A DNA stretch of 64,000 nucleotides from MWBF01 sp040772005 (GCA_040772005.1 JAXGYZ010000003.1:620001-684000), one strand, 5' to 3'. Positions 1 through 7,911 are shown, numbered from the stretch's first letter. Notes: generated by a model not told the origin, from the letters alone. Translations and numbers: made by a program.

Positions 1-1
1 C

Positions 2-403
2 CTGGAGAACTGGCAGGACCTGTGGCTCAAGGAGGGACTGGCGACTTATGCCGAGCACCTGTGGGAAGCCCGCGGCAGCGGGGTGGACGGTGTGAGCCGC
101 TCGCTGGCCGACATGTCGCGGGGGTACATTCCCGGCGTCCCGGTCGGCCGGCCGCCGCCGGACGAGCTCTACAGCGCGGAGACGTATCTCGGCGGCGCGC
201 TGGTGTTTCATGCGCTGCGGCTGGAAGTGGGGGATGAGACGTTCTTCGACATCCTGCGCACGGTCTATCAGCGTTATCGCGACAGCTACGCGGGCACCGA
301 TGAGTTCATCGCGGTCGCGGAAGAAGTGAGCGGTCAGGACTTGCAGGCCGCGTTCGATGCGTGGCTGTATGAGGTAGGCGCCCCGGAGATGCCGGAACCA
401 TAG
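2..403 (+). CDS. M1-family zinc aminopeptidase, C-terminal fragment
   Basis: The gene runs in from the left edge; 133 residues are visible. The first visible stretch, ENWQDLWLKEGLATYAEHLW, fits the segment of M1 (gluzincin) peptidases just after HEXXH, with the Glu of WLKEG as the third zinc ligand and the ATYAEHLW tail that follows it in the family. The rest is helical C-terminal domain ending EVGAPEMPEP. The HEXXH itself lies outside the window, so activity cannot be judged. The XRE regulator follows 12 bp downstream on the same strand and may be cotranscribed. The family assignment rests on this single motif plus the fold-like tail. Confidence 0.8.
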   Translation: MENWQDLWLKEGLATYAEHLWEARGSGVDGVSRSLADMSRGYIPGVPVGRPPPDELYSAETYLGGALVFHALRLEVGDETFFDILRTVYQRYRDSYAGTDEFIAVAEEVSGQDLQAAFDAWLYEVGAPEMPEP

Positions 404-415
404 GATGCAGTAGCC

Positions 416-961
416 ATGAGCATAGGTAACAGGATCAAGACCTTGCGCGAGCGCCACGGCTGGTCGCAGGCGCAGCTTGTCAACGAGGCCCGGAAGTATA
501 TCCCCGAGGGCAAGGTGCTGGCGCGCGAGACGATGTCGCGCATCGAGAACGGCCACCGCCCGCCTGACCTCTGGGTGTTGAGCGCCATTGCCCAGGCGCT
601 GGGCATCTCATCCGGTGACATCATCGACGCGCTGGAGGCGGAGCCATCCGCACCGCGCCCGCGTGTGGGCGCAGCGTCCGCCGATGTCGCCGGCCTGGTC
701 GAACGGCTGGAGCTGCTGCCCGCGGGCCTGCGCGAGGACCTCACCGGGCGGTTGAGCGCCCTGTTGGATGTGCTGCTTACCGCCTTCGAAAGTATCGGAC
801 TATCGGAAAACGAGCGCGAGCTGCTGGGCTATCTGCGGGAGGCTGCTCCTGAGAAGCGGGAGGCGATTCACCGCCTGATTGTGGCGGCGGCTGAAGCGGC
901 GGCGCCGGATGCGGCGGCTGCCGCGGCGTCAACGGCGCTTGCCTCCCACTCCGGCGACTGA
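416..961 (+). CDS. XRE-family helix-turn-helix transcriptional regulator
   Basis: A 181-residue protein. Residues about 3-65 form an HTH_3 / Cro-CI type domain (IKTLRERHGWSQAQLV, then RETMSRIENGHRPPD and a second helix pair ending ALGISSGDII). The remainder is a helical Leu/Ala-rich region (LELLPAGLREDLTGRLSALLDVL) that could dimerise, ending in a poly-Ala tail. No effector domain is recognised. A weak AGGAT lies about 10 nt before ATG. Its last 185 bp overlap, tail to tail, the LexA-box gene on the other strand. Target genes are unknown; XRE proteins often regulate themselves or neighbours. Confidence 0.85.
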   Translation: MSIGNRIKTLRERHGWSQAQLVNEARKYIPEGKVLARETMSRIENGHRPPDLWVLSAIAQALGISSGDIIDALEAEPSAPRPRVGAASADVAGLVERLELLPAGLREDLTGRLSALLDVLLTAFESIGLSENERELLGYLREAAPEKREAIHRLIVAAAEAAAPDAAAAAASTALASHSGD

Positions 962-1208
962 CGGACGGCGGCTTCTTCTCTGCGGTTTCCTCTTGCGGCG
1001 CGTCCGCTGCGGGTGGGGTGGGCGGAGGATGCTGTTTCCGTCCGCGCCGTCTGACTTCATCTTTCCTGCGCTGCTCATCCTCGGGCAGCGGCTCCAGGCC
1101 GACCCGGTCGAAGGCGATCTGTGTCAGCACCCGTTCCTGGCGCTCTTCGGGCAACTGGCGGAACAACTCGATGGTTTCGGAGAAGCGGCGCAGCTTGCGC
1201 TTCGGCAT
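777..1208 (-). CDS. Small charged, proline-rich protein behind a LexA-box promoter
   Basis: A 143-residue hypothetical protein. The first 60 residues are strongly charged and helical (KLRRFSETIELFRQLPEERQ, then a basic DEVRRRGRK stretch); the rest is Pro-rich and probably disordered. I recognise no family. The start is supported by GAGG five nt before ATG and by an excellent promoter 42-70 nt upstream whose transcription start is covered by a LexA-type operator, so the gene is likely DNA-damage inducible. The 3' part (777-961) overlaps the XRE gene tail to tail, and the Pro-rich composition there may simply mirror that gene's Ala/Glu codons. It has no resemblance to SulA or YneA that I can see. 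Confidence 0.55.
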   Translation of the reverse strand: MPKRKLRRFSETIELFRQLPEERQERVLTQIAFDRVGLEPLPEDEQRRKDEVRRRGRKQHPPPTPPAADAPQEETAEKKPPSVSRRSGRQAPLTPRQPPHPAPPLQPPPQSGGESPPASQEQPPADSPAARARFPIVRYFRRR

Positions 1209-1224
1209 TGAGGCCTCGACGGGA

Positions 1225-1278
1225 TGAAATCGAACGTATGTTCGATTTCAGTATAGCCCGACTGCACGGCCCCGTCAA
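1225..1278 (-). promoter_or_regulatory. Sigma-70 promoter with overlapping LexA/SOS operator
   Basis: Read on the minus strand: -35 TTGACG (1278-1273), 17-bp spacer, -10 TATACT (1255-1250). It is followed at once by a perfect inverted repeat, TGAAATCGAAC - 4 bp - GTTCGATTTCA (1225-1250). The core at 1231-1244, CGAAC-N4-GTTCG, matches the Gram-positive SOS box (CGAACRNRYGTTCG) exactly. The operator covers the expected start of transcription of the gene starting at 1208, so LexA binding would block it. Confidence 0.8.
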
Positions 1279-1288
1279 GTTTTCGTCG

Positions 1289-2203
1289 TTACTGCAATCT
1301 CACGCGCAACTCACCCGTATCGGTGAACCAGACCGCGGCACAGGCGTCCAGCCCGCGCTGCACCTCCGCCGACAGTGCCACGCCCTTCGCGCGGCCGCTG
1401 ACCCGCACCTGCAGCCCCCGCTTCGCCAGCAGGTGCTTGACCCCCAGCGGATGCACCGCGCGGCCCGCCATCTCCAGGGCGCACAGGTAGGCGTGCAGCG
1501 GCTCGGCGCTCGGGTCGTCCGCCGGGCCCCGCGCCACCACCGCGGCCACCAGCTCCGGCAGCCAGTTCGTCGCGATGCTCATCGTACCCGGCGTGCCCGC
1601 GCGCATGGCTTCCAGGAGATAGGGCGTGTTGGCCTGGAGCAGGGCCAGCGGCGTCCCGCGCGTCGCGTCCAGCAGCGCGCAGATTTTCGCCAGGTCGCAG
1701 CTCGTCTCCTTGTAGGCGACGAAGCGGCCCGACGCGGCCAGCTTGCGCACCAGTTCCACCCCCAGGTGATACTGTCGCGGCACGGGACACTCGTAGAGTC
1801 CCAGCGGGGCGTCGACCTGCTCTGCCACCGTGAAGTAATAGCGTTCGAGGTCGGCGTCGTTGTCGTGAAACTCCGGCACGACCAGCATCACGACGTCCGC
1901 GCCCGCATCGGCCACCTTGCGGCAGAGGGCGATATGCTCGGTCAGCGACGCACCCAGGTTGCCCGTCGCTGCGACCGGCACGCGGCCGCCGGCGGTCTTC
2001 ACTGCATCGGCCACAATCTGCACCCGCTCGGCGTCGTCGAGCAGGTACATCTCGCTCGACAGGCAGTTGGCGTACAGCCCCCCGACGCCCTTGCTGATGT
2101 ACCATTCGAGCAGGTCACGGTAGGCTGAGTAGTCAACCTGCAGGTTGCTGTCATAAGGGGTAATGAGCACCGGCCACGCGCCGGCGAGATGAGTGACGTC
2201 CAC
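1289..2203 (-). CDS. Dihydrodipicolinate synthase / N-acetylneuraminate lyase family aldolase
   Basis: A 304-residue class I aldolase of the DapA/NanA superfamily (TIM barrel). The Schiff-base lysine is K165 (FVAYKETSCD) and the catalytic tyrosine is Y137 (PLGLYECP). The usual G-T-T/S-G-E substrate loop is replaced by LSSE near residue 50, so the oxo-acid substrate is probably neither the DapA nor the NanA substrate; it is unknown. The GTG start at 2203 is preferred because GGAGG stands 7 nt upstream and translation then begins just before the first barrel strand (THLAGAWPVLITPY). Longer in-frame starts would add an unlikely Cys/Arg-rich leader. No lysine biosynthesis genes are nearby. Confidence 0.85.
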   Translation of the reverse strand: MDVTHLAGAWPVLITPYDSNLQVDYSAYRDLLEWYISKGVGGLYANCLSSEMYLLDDAERVQIVADAVKTAGGRVPVAATGNLGASLTEHIALCRKVADAGADVVMLVVPEFHDNDADLERYYFTVAEQVDAPLGLYECPVPRQYHLGVELVRKLAASGRFVAYKETSCDLAKICALLDATRGTPLALLQANTPYLLEAMRAGTPGTMSIATNWLPELVAAVVARGPADDPSAEPLHAYLCALEMAGRAVHPLGVKHLLAKRGLQVRVSGRAKGVALSAEVQRGLDACAAVWFTDTGELRVRLQ

Positions 2204-2285
2204 GAATAAGCCTCCATGTATGATTGCTCTTGCGCCCAACTCGTAGCGCAGGGCCTTGTGCCCGTCACAGCGCCCACAAGGGGTT

Positions 2286-2314
2286 ATGCTACCCTCTGCC
2301 CATCCGGCATTCAA
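2286..2314 (-). promoter_or_regulatory. Promoter of the DHDPS-family gene
   Basis: Minus strand TTGAAT (2314-2309), 17-bp spacer, TAGCAT (2291-2286). It lies about 83 bp before the GTG start at 2203 and just touches the 3' end of the upstream membrane-protein gene. Confidence 0.5.
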
Positions 2315-2829
2315 TCGCTCTGCCGGATGAGCGCGCGCACCAGCGCGGCCAGCCCCAGCGCAGCCACCAGTCCCAGCGCGACCGCCAGCCCGAACGCGAG
2401 CTGCACCCGCACGGCCAGCGCCAGCCAGGCCAGCGCCAATCCCAACAGGCTCACCCGCAGCAGGCGGCGCAGGTGTTGCGCTTCGAGGCTGCGGCGCTCC
2501 GCGAGCGATGTTTCGTTGGCCCCGCCGGCTTCATCCAGCCGTGCGGCAAACCGGTCCAGATCCCAGGCGGCCAGCGCCGCAACGACGGCCAGCGGCGCGA
2601 GGAACCCGACCTGTGTGCTCGTTGCCAGCGCCCCCAGGATGACGTATCCGGCCAGCAGCGGAGACGCAAACCGGTGCCGCCCGCGGCGCAGTTCGAACAG
2701 CCAGAACGCGCCGAGCACCAGCGCCAGCACGACGAGCGGCCAGCCTTCTCCCCGGATGAAGGGCACGGCCGCCGCAACCGCAGCCACCAGGATGGCGGCG
2801 CTGGCCGCTCGTTGGGTTGCAGAGCGCAT
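2311..2829 (-). CDS. Small membrane protein, last gene of the MoxR operon
   Basis: A 172-residue protein with four to five hydrophobic segments: two near the N terminus (AAILVAAVAAAVPF and WPLVVLALVLGAFWLF), one in the middle (GFLAPLAVVAALAAW) and a long C-terminal hairpin. A charged central loop carries RRLLR. No domain is recognised. The ATG at 2829 is chosen because it overlaps the DUF58 stop in an ATGA arrangement, implying translational coupling; an alternative ATG lies 21 nt further upstream. By position it is part of the DUF4129-MoxR-DUF58 unit, perhaps as a membrane partner. Confidence 0.75.
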   Translation of the reverse strand: MRSATQRAASAAILVAAVAAAVPFIRGEGWPLVVLALVLGAFWLFELRRGRHRFASPLLAGYVILGALATSTQVGFLAPLAVVAALAAWDLDRFAARLDEAGGANETSLAERRSLEAQHLRRLLRVSLLGLALAWLALAVRVQLAFGLAVALGLVAALGLAALVRALIRQSD

Positions 2830-4106
2830 CAGCGGAGGCTGCGGGTCCATTGGGGCGTCCTTCCCAGCGCGGCGAGCACGGCGCGGTCGAGCGGCGCATC
2901 CACCTGCCAGTCCACCACCTGCGCGCCGGCCTGCCGCAGCCGGCGGATGAGCAGGGTGCGCTCCAGCCGGGCCGCGCGCACGGCCAGCTCGACCGTCTGA
3001 TTGGCCGGCGCGCCGGTCTGCTCGAACGCGACCGGGTTCGGGCTGACGACGAGCAGCTCATACCGATGCGCGCGCAGCGTGAACAGCATGGGCAGGTCCT
3101 CGGTCCACAGCGGGCTGACCATGACAATCTGCGACTGCGGGGGGAAGAGCCGTGTCGGCAGCGACTCGAAGGTCTCGAACACATCGCTGGCCCCGCGGCT
3201 GGCCCGGCCCAGCGCCTGCAGGATGCGCTCGCGCTGGACGCGGCCGTAGCCCGGAAAGACCCATTCGATGCCGCCGCCATACACGAGCAGCGCCACGCGG
3301 TTGCCCCCGCGCAAGAAGGCATCGGCCAGGGACGCAGTGGCAGTCACCGCGTGCTCGAACAGCGACTCCCCGCGCGCCTGGATGTCGCTGCGCACCCGCG
3401 CGTCGAGAATCAGGCCGACATCTGCGACGCGCTCTTGCTCGAACTCGTTCGTGAACAGGTGGCGCGGGTGGCGGGCCGCGGCGCGCCAGTTGATCCAGCG
3501 GAGCGAGTCGCCCGGCTGATACTCGCGCACGCCGAAGAACGAGAGCCCCGGACCGCCCAGCCGCGCGGGCACGGCCCCGGCACTGGCGCGCGTGCGCCGG
3601 GGCCGGATCGCGACCTGCGGCATCCGGCGCAGCTCAGGCAGGACGGTGAAGCTGCCCGGCGCGGCCACCCGAATCTGGCGGCGGAACAGGCCCAGGTGGT
3701 CACCGGCGGTTGCCGCCACGCGCTCGAACTGATACTGGCCGCGCGGCGCAGCCACCGTGTATACCAGTTCCACGGTCTTGCCGGGCGGCAGGTGGACGAC
3801 GTTGCGGGTTTCCCCCTCGGTGACTTCGACGCCCGCGGGCAGCACGTCCTCGACCAGCACCTCTTCCAGGTAGGAGCCGGCATTGGTGATGTGCAGGCAC
3901 ACGTCGACCGTGCCGCCCGGCTGGACGCGCTCGGCGGACAGGTCGCGGCTGACGGTGAGGCGCGGGGCCGCGGGCGCGTAGACGAGCGCGGCTGCCAGGT
4001 AGAGTGCGACAGGCAGCGCCAGCGCCAGCAACGGACCGTTGAGGGTCGCCAGGCCGACGAGAAGGAGGCCGTACAGCAGCGCGGCCAGCAGCAGCAGACG
4101 GTTCAT
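2829..4106 (-). CDS. DUF58 domain protein (VWA-like, MoxR partner)
   Basis: A 425-residue protein. The N terminus has a membrane hairpin (LLLLAALLYGLLLVGLATLN, then a second segment LLALALPVALYLAAALVY). A beta-rich domain with a conserved-repeat signature follows (DVCLHITNAGSYLEEVLVED). DUF58 proper begins at the hallmark GDSLRWINWRAAARHP and continues into a von Willebrand A-like fold (DVGLILDARV). DUF58 proteins act with MoxR AAA+ ATPases, probably in assembly or maturation of other complexes. The start at 4106 forms ATGA with the MoxR stop; a longer Arg/Gly-rich extension in the same frame is rejected. The downstream gene overlaps in the same way. Confidence 0.88.
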   Translation of the reverse strand: MNRLLLLAALLYGLLLVGLATLNGPLLALALPVALYLAAALVYAPAAPRLTVSRDLSAERVQPGGTVDVCLHITNAGSYLEEVLVEDVLPAGVEVTEGETRNVVHLPPGKTVELVYTVAAPRGQYQFERVAATAGDHLGLFRRQIRVAAPGSFTVLPELRRMPQVAIRPRRTRASAGAVPARLGGPGLSFFGVREYQPGDSLRWINWRAAARHPRHLFTNEFEQERVADVGLILDARVRSDIQARGESLFEHAVTATASLADAFLRGGNRVALLVYGGGIEWVFPGYGRVQRERILQALGRASRGASDVFETFESLPTRLFPPQSQIVMVSPLWTEDLPMLFTLRAHRYELLVVSPNPVAFEQTGAPANQTVELAVRAARLERTLLIRRLRQAGAQVVDWQVDAPLDRAVLAALGRTPQWTRSLR

Positions 4107-5074
4107 CCCGGCAGGTCGGCCACCACCGGCACGGGCGTCATGCGCACGATATCGGCCAGCACCTGCTCCGCAGCCTGCCGGGTCATCCACAGGTCCGGCT
4201 GGAGGATCAGCCGGTGGATGAGCGCGGGCTGCACGAAACGCTTGATATCATCCGGCAGCACATAGTCGCGGCCCTGGATGGCGGCCCAGGCGCGCGTCAG
4301 CTTGAGCAGCGCCAGCGAGCCGCGCGGGCTGGCTCCCACGGCCACCTGTCTCCGGTGGCGCGTGGCATCCACCAGGTCGATGATGTAGCGTTCCAGGTCC
4401 GGCTCGATGTAGACCTCCTCGACCGCCGCGCGCATCGCGCCCAGTTCATCCGCGTTCGTGACGCGCGCCAGGTTCACGGCATCCTGGCCGCGGCTGCGGC
4501 GGCGGCGCAGAATCTCCTGCTCCTCGTCAGGCGTCGGATAGCCCACGCCGAGCTTCATGATGAAGCGGTCGAGCTGCGCCTCGGGCAGGGGGAAGGTGCC
4601 CTCATACTCGATGGGGTTCTGCGTTGCCAGCACAATGAAGGGCTGGGGCAGGGCCATGGTCTCGCCCTCGAGCGTCACCTGGTACTCCTGCATGGCCTCC
4701 AGGAGCGCGGACTGCGTCTTGGGCGAGGCCCGGTTGATTTCATCCGCCAGGATGATGTTGGCAAAGACCGGCCCCTCGCGCAGGACGAAGTGATTCTGCT
4801 CCCGGTCGAAAACGTAGCCGCCGGTGATGTCGCCGGGCAGCAGATCCGGCGTGAACTGGATGCGCTTGAAGTCCAGCCCCAGCGCGGTCGCAAAGCTCTT
4901 GGCGATCAGGGTCTTGGCAAGGCCCGGGTAGTCTTCGAGCAGGACGTGGCCGCCCGGCACGAGGATTGCGGCCATGATCTGTTCGAGCAGCGTCCGCTTG
5001 CCAACGATGGCTCGCTCGACTTCACGGATGATCTGGTCGCTCCGAGCGGCGACCTGCGCGATGCTGAGAGACAT
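4103..5074 (-). CDS. MoxR-family AAA+ ATPase
   Basis: A 323-residue ATPase. The P-loop is the MoxR variant DYPGLAKT with K54; Walker B is IILADEINRA (D112, E113), and sensor 1 is ATQNP. A C-terminal lid domain (AAA_lid_2) follows from about residue 240. MoxR ATPases act as chaperone-like factors with DUF58/VWA proteins, and this gene is flanked by those partners: a membrane protein 3 bp upstream and DUF58 overlapping by 4 bp. Length and motif spacing are normal for the family. The client is unknown; some relatives act in cell-envelope stress or metal insertion. Confidence 0.93.
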   Translation of the reverse strand: MSLSIAQVAARSDQIIREVERAIVGKRTLLEQIMAAILVPGGHVLLEDYPGLAKTLIAKSFATALGLDFKRIQFTPDLLPGDITGGYVFDREQNHFVLREGPVFANIILADEINRASPKTQSALLEAMQEYQVTLEGETMALPQPFIVLATQNPIEYEGTFPLPEAQLDRFIMKLGVGYPTPDEEQEILRRRRSRGQDAVNLARVTNADELGAMRAAVEEVYIEPDLERYIIDLVDATRHRRQVAVGASPRGSLALLKLTRAWAAIQGRDYVLPDDIKRFVQPALIHRLILQPDLWMTRQAAEQVLADIVRMTPVPVVADLPG

Positions 5075-5077
5075 GCG

Positions 5078-5767
5078 TTACTCCAACTCCCTCTCCAGGA
5101 AGGCGATGATTTCCTCCGGCGGCAGAGCGAGCGGCGAGCGCCGCGCAGCAGGCTGCTTGCGCAGGCGCCACTTCTCGCGCAGCCAACTGGGCGCGTCGAC
5201 CAGGCTGGCCGGGCCGCGCAGCGGCTCTTCCGGCGCGGTGCCCAGCCCGGCGGACAGATAGGCGGTGATCTCCGGCGGGCCGCTCAGTCCCGCTGCGCGG
5301 TGCTGTCCGAGGCGCGTGACGCTGCTGCCCTCGCGATAGGCCTGGAGGCCAAGCGCCAGCCGCCCGAACTCGTGCGCCAGCCGCCAGCGGAAGTACTCGC
5401 TGTGCCGGCCCAGGTTGATGCGATGGAACCACGTCGTCGCCGGCCCCTCCCGGATGACCGGCTCGCGCAGGACTGCCGGAGGCGCGTCCGGCCGGCCCTT
5501 GAGGCTCTTGCTGGCAATGATGAAGACCATGATGAGCAGCCATGCCCACCAGAGGATGCCCGGCACGCTGCGGAAGACAAGGCCAATGAGCCACCACACA
5601 TAGGCGATGGGCAGGGCGATGGCGCCCCGCACCGCGGGCTGGAGCAGCAGGCCGAGCAGGACGACCAGGACCAGCCCGCCGATGAGCAGCAGGGCAGCCA
5701 GCAGCGGCGTCAGCTCCCGCGTCGGACGGGTCTGCCTGCCCTTGCTGTCCTGTTGTTCAGCCCTCAT
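5078..5767 (-). CDS. Two-helix membrane protein of the MoxR operon
   Basis: A 229-residue protein. It has a short charged N terminus, two strong membrane segments (LLAALLLIGGLVLVVLLGLL at about 22-41 and VPGILWWAWLLIMVFIIA at about 68-85) and a soluble, Arg-rich C-terminal part. I cannot name the domain. It overlaps the DUF4129 gene by 4 bp (ATGA) and precedes moxR by 3 bp, so it is very likely made with them. In similar operons this position often holds a protein tying the MoxR system to the membrane; that role is inferred from context only. Confidence 0.8.
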   Translation of the reverse strand: MRAEQQDSKGRQTRPTRELTPLLAALLLIGGLVLVVLLGLLLQPAVRGAIALPIAYVWWLIGLVFRSVPGILWWAWLLIMVFIIASKSLKGRPDAPPAVLREPVIREGPATTWFHRINLGRHSEYFRWRLAHEFGRLALGLQAYREGSSVTRLGQHRAAGLSGPPEITAYLSAGLGTAPEEPLRGPASLVDAPSWLREKWRLRKQPAARRSPLALPPEEIIAFLERELE

Positions 5768-6726
5768 CTGTCACCTGACACGCCGACCGTCACTGGGGGT
5801 TCGGGTTCCGCGTCGCTGACGAGCGGCGCGCTGCGGTTGGCCGTTGACCTGCCTTCAGCGCACGCGGCGATGATGGCGGTCAGGCTGGCGACCGCGCGCC
5901 GTTCCTCGGCCGGCCCCATCTCCTTCGCGCCGTAGCGCGCCTCCTCGAAGAGGTGCGTCAGGTCGTGGACCGGCTCGGCAGGCAGGCCCGCGCGCTGGAG
6001 CTGCTGTTCGAACTCGTGCGGCGTCATCTCGCGTGCCCGCGCAACCCCGCGCGCCTCGAAGACGACGCGGTTCATCTCCCGGTAGGCCCGGATGATGGCG
6101 TTGCGCAGGTCGCCGCCGGCCTGCACTGCCGCCAGCGCGTCCTCGGCCTCCTCAGCAATCTGCTCCAGAAACAGGGCCTGCGGCTGCGCGCGCCTGCGCG
6201 AGAGCCCCCAGACCAGCAGGGCAATCATCAGTACCGCGAACGCAGCCAGCGTCAGGCTGGTGAAGGCCGTCAGCCAGGCCGGGACTTCCCCGCTGAACTC
6301 GCTCGGCGGCGGCAGCGCAGCGAACTCGTTCGCGTTTAAGCCGCGCGCACCGCCCAAGAAGTTGAGGTCGCTGGTGGCGCGCATGCTGCCGCTGAGCTGC
6401 CGCGCCAGCAGCAGCAGGAGGGCAAAGAGAATGAGGTTGGGGAGCAGGCGGCGGCGGCCTTCTTTGGTCAGCAACATGTAGATGATGGAGAAGGGCAGGA
6501 GCGCAAGGATCACGATCATGCCGATGCGGATGAGCCGCGCCAGGGTCGACACCTGTGCATCGGACAGCGGGACGGGGGTTACAATCTGCGCGGGTTGATC
6601 GCCCGTCCCCAGCGTGAAAGGCGTGCCAGGGGGCATGGTCAGGCCGGCGATGCCGGATGAGAGAAGGACCAGCGCCGCAAGTGCGAGAGCCAGGAATAAC
6701 AGGACCCAGAGCTTGCTTCTTGTCAT
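5764..6726 (-). CDS. Membrane protein with C-terminal DUF4129
   Basis: A 320-residue protein with four membrane segments: an N-terminal one (residues 6-30), then near residues 67-92, 96-115 and 150-172. A cytoplasmic C-terminal domain follows (EDALAAVQAGGDLRNAIIRAYREMNRVV, then MTPHEFEQQL) that matches DUF4129, a domain typical of MoxR/DUF58 operons and sometimes fused to transglutaminase-like proteins. No transglutaminase part is present here. It is the first gene of the operon; an extended -10 (TGATATAAT) lies 21 bp before its ATG. The Shine-Dalgarno is weak (AGGG about 11 nt upstream). Confidence 0.85.
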   Translation of the reverse strand: MTRSKLWVLLFLALALAALVLLSSGIAGLTMPPGTPFTLGTGDQPAQIVTPVPLSDAQVSTLARLIRIGMIVILALLPFSIIYMLLTKEGRRRLLPNLILFALLLLLARQLSGSMRATSDLNFLGGARGLNANEFAALPPPSEFSGEVPAWLTAFTSLTLAAFAVLMIALLVWGLSRRRAQPQALFLEQIAEEAEDALAAVQAGGDLRNAIIRAYREMNRVVFEARGVARAREMTPHEFEQQLQRAGLPAEPVHDLTHLFEEARYGAKEMGPAEERRAVASLTAIIAACAEGRSTANRSAPLVSDAEPEPPVTVGVSGDR

Positions 6727-6747
6727 GTTCGGTATGCCCTGGGTCCC

Positions 6748-6756
6748 ATTATATCA
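6748..6756 (-). promoter_or_regulatory. Extended -10 promoter of the DUF4129-MoxR operon
   Basis: Minus strand TGATATAAT (6756-6748) is an extended -10 element; no good -35 is visible. Transcription would start about 15 bp before the ATG at 6726. Confidence 0.55.
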
Positions 6757-6770
6757 TCTCCTGCTGAATC

Positions 6771-6898
6771 GTAGGACGGGTTGCCAACCCGTCCTATGCG
6801 CCGGTTGCCAACCCGTCCTACGCGCCGGTTGCCAACCCGTCCTACGCGCCGGCTGCCAACCCGTCCTACGCGCCGGTTGCCAACCCGTCCTACGTCGC
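6771..6898. repeat. Five tandem 24-bp repeats, each able to pair with its neighbour
   Basis: Five contiguous copies of GGTTGCCAACCCGTCCTACG plus CGCC (6779-6898) with at most one change each; copy 1 has TATG, copy 4 GGCTG, and copy 5 ends TCGCC. The bases before copy 1 (GTAGGACGGGTTG, 6771-6783) pair with CAACCCGTCCTA of the same copy to make a 12-13 bp hairpin. The array fills the gap between the 3' end of argF and the promoter of the DUF4129 operon, both on the minus strand, and may stop or buffer argF transcription. Confidence 0.9.
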
Positions 6899-6912
6899 CA
6901 AATCGTGCCGCT

Positions 6913-7911
6913 TCAGTCGCCCAGCGTGGCGACCATAATCGCCTTGATGGTGTGCATCCGGTTCTCGGCCTCATCGAACACGATCGAGGCTTCGGACTCG
7001 AAGACTTCCTCGGTGACTTCGAGCGACTCCAGCCCGCTGTGCTGGAAGATTTCCTCGCCCACCTTCGTCTCGCGGTTGTGGAAGGCCGGGAGGCAGTGCA
7101 TGAACCTGACCTGCGGATTGCCGGTCAGCTCCATCGCCCGGCGGTTGACCTGGTAGGGCAGCAGCAGCTTGATGCGCTCGTCCCAGACGCTCTTCGGCTC
7201 GCCCATGGAGACCCAGACGTCCGTCGCCAGGTAGTCCACCCCCTTGACCGCCGCGATGTCCTCGGTGAGCTGGAAGCGCGCACCCGACGCCGCAGCCAGC
7301 CCGCGCGCAGTCTCGACCAGCGTAGGCTGCGGCCAGAGGACCTGCGGCGCGCAGATGCGCACGTCCATGCCCAGCAGACATCCGGTAATCATCAGCGAGT
7401 TGCCCATGTTGAAGCGCGCGTCGCCCATGTAGCAGTAGCTGATCTGCTCCAGAGGTTTCGGGCTGTGCTCTATCATCGTGAGGATGTCGGCCAGCGCCTG
7501 CGTCGGGTGGAACTCGTTGGTCAGGCCGTTCCAGACCGGCACGCCCGCGTACTTCCCCAGTTCCTCAACGATGGCCTGGCCGAACCCGCGATACTCGATG
7601 CCGTCGTACATGCGGCCCAGCACCCGCGCGGTGTCCTTCATGGATTCCTTGTGCCCGATCTGCGTGCCTTCCGGGCCGAGGTAGGTCACATGCGCGCCCT
7701 GGTCGAACGCGGCGACCTCGAAGGCGCAGCGCGTGCGCGTGGAGGTCTTCTCGAAGATGAGCGCGATGTTCTTGCCCCGGAGCCGCGGCTGCTCGTAGCC
7801 GCCATACTTGGCCGCCTTGAGTTGCGCCGAGAGCTTGAGCAGGAACACGAATTCCTCTTTGGTGAAGTCGAGCTCCTTCAGGAAATTGCGGTTGCGAAGA
7901 TTGAAGGCCAT
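6913..7911 (-). CDS. argF: Ornithine carbamoyltransferase
   Basis: A 332-residue enzyme forming citrulline from ornithine and carbamoyl phosphate (arginine synthesis, or the reverse in the deiminase pathway). The carbamoyl-phosphate motif is STRTR (57-61). HPTQ, the ornithine loop SMGEP, and the HCLPAFH motif with its active-site Cys are all present, followed by EVFESEASIVFDEAENRMHT as expected near the C terminus. The GGAG 10 nt before ATG supports the start. No other arginine genes are close, so the anabolic name argF rather than arcB is a default. Repeat blocks sit on both sides of the gene. Confidence 0.95.
   Translation of the reverse strand: MAFNLRNRNFLKELDFTKEEFVFLLKLSAQLKAAKYGGYEQPRLRGKNIALIFEKTSTRTRCAFEVAAFDQGAHVTYLGPEGTQIGHKESMKDTARVLGRMYDGIEYRGFGQAIVEELGKYAGVPVWNGLTNEFHPTQALADILTMIEHSPKPLEQISYCYMGDARFNMGNSLMITGCLLGMDVRICAPQVLWPQPTLVETARGLAAASGARFQLTEDIAAVKGVDYLATDVWVSMGEPKSVWDERIKLLLPYQVNRRAMELTGNPQVRFMHCLPAFHNRETKVGEEIFQHSGLESLEVTEEVFESEASIVFDEAENRMHTIKAIMVATLGD

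Noticed and set aside
777..1208. SulA/YneA-like cell-division inhibitor assignment for the SOS-box gene
   Set aside because: No sequence feature of those proteins (no membrane segment, no LysM) is present; only the regulation is similar.
1289..2314. Naming the aldolase dapA or nanA and starting it at 2314
   Set aside because: The substrate loop differs from both families and there is no lysine or sialate context; the GTG at 2203 with GGAGG fits better than the Cys/Arg-rich extension.
4214..5935. Very long open frame on the plus strand opposite moxR
   Set aside because: GC-rich codons on the minus strand leave the complementary frame open; the product is His/Arg/Gln-rich without motifs, while the minus-strand frames are clear MoxR and membrane proteins.
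6779..6898. CRISPR-like array of short repeats
   Set aside because: The 24-bp units are directly contiguous with no unique spacers, and no cas genes are in the window.
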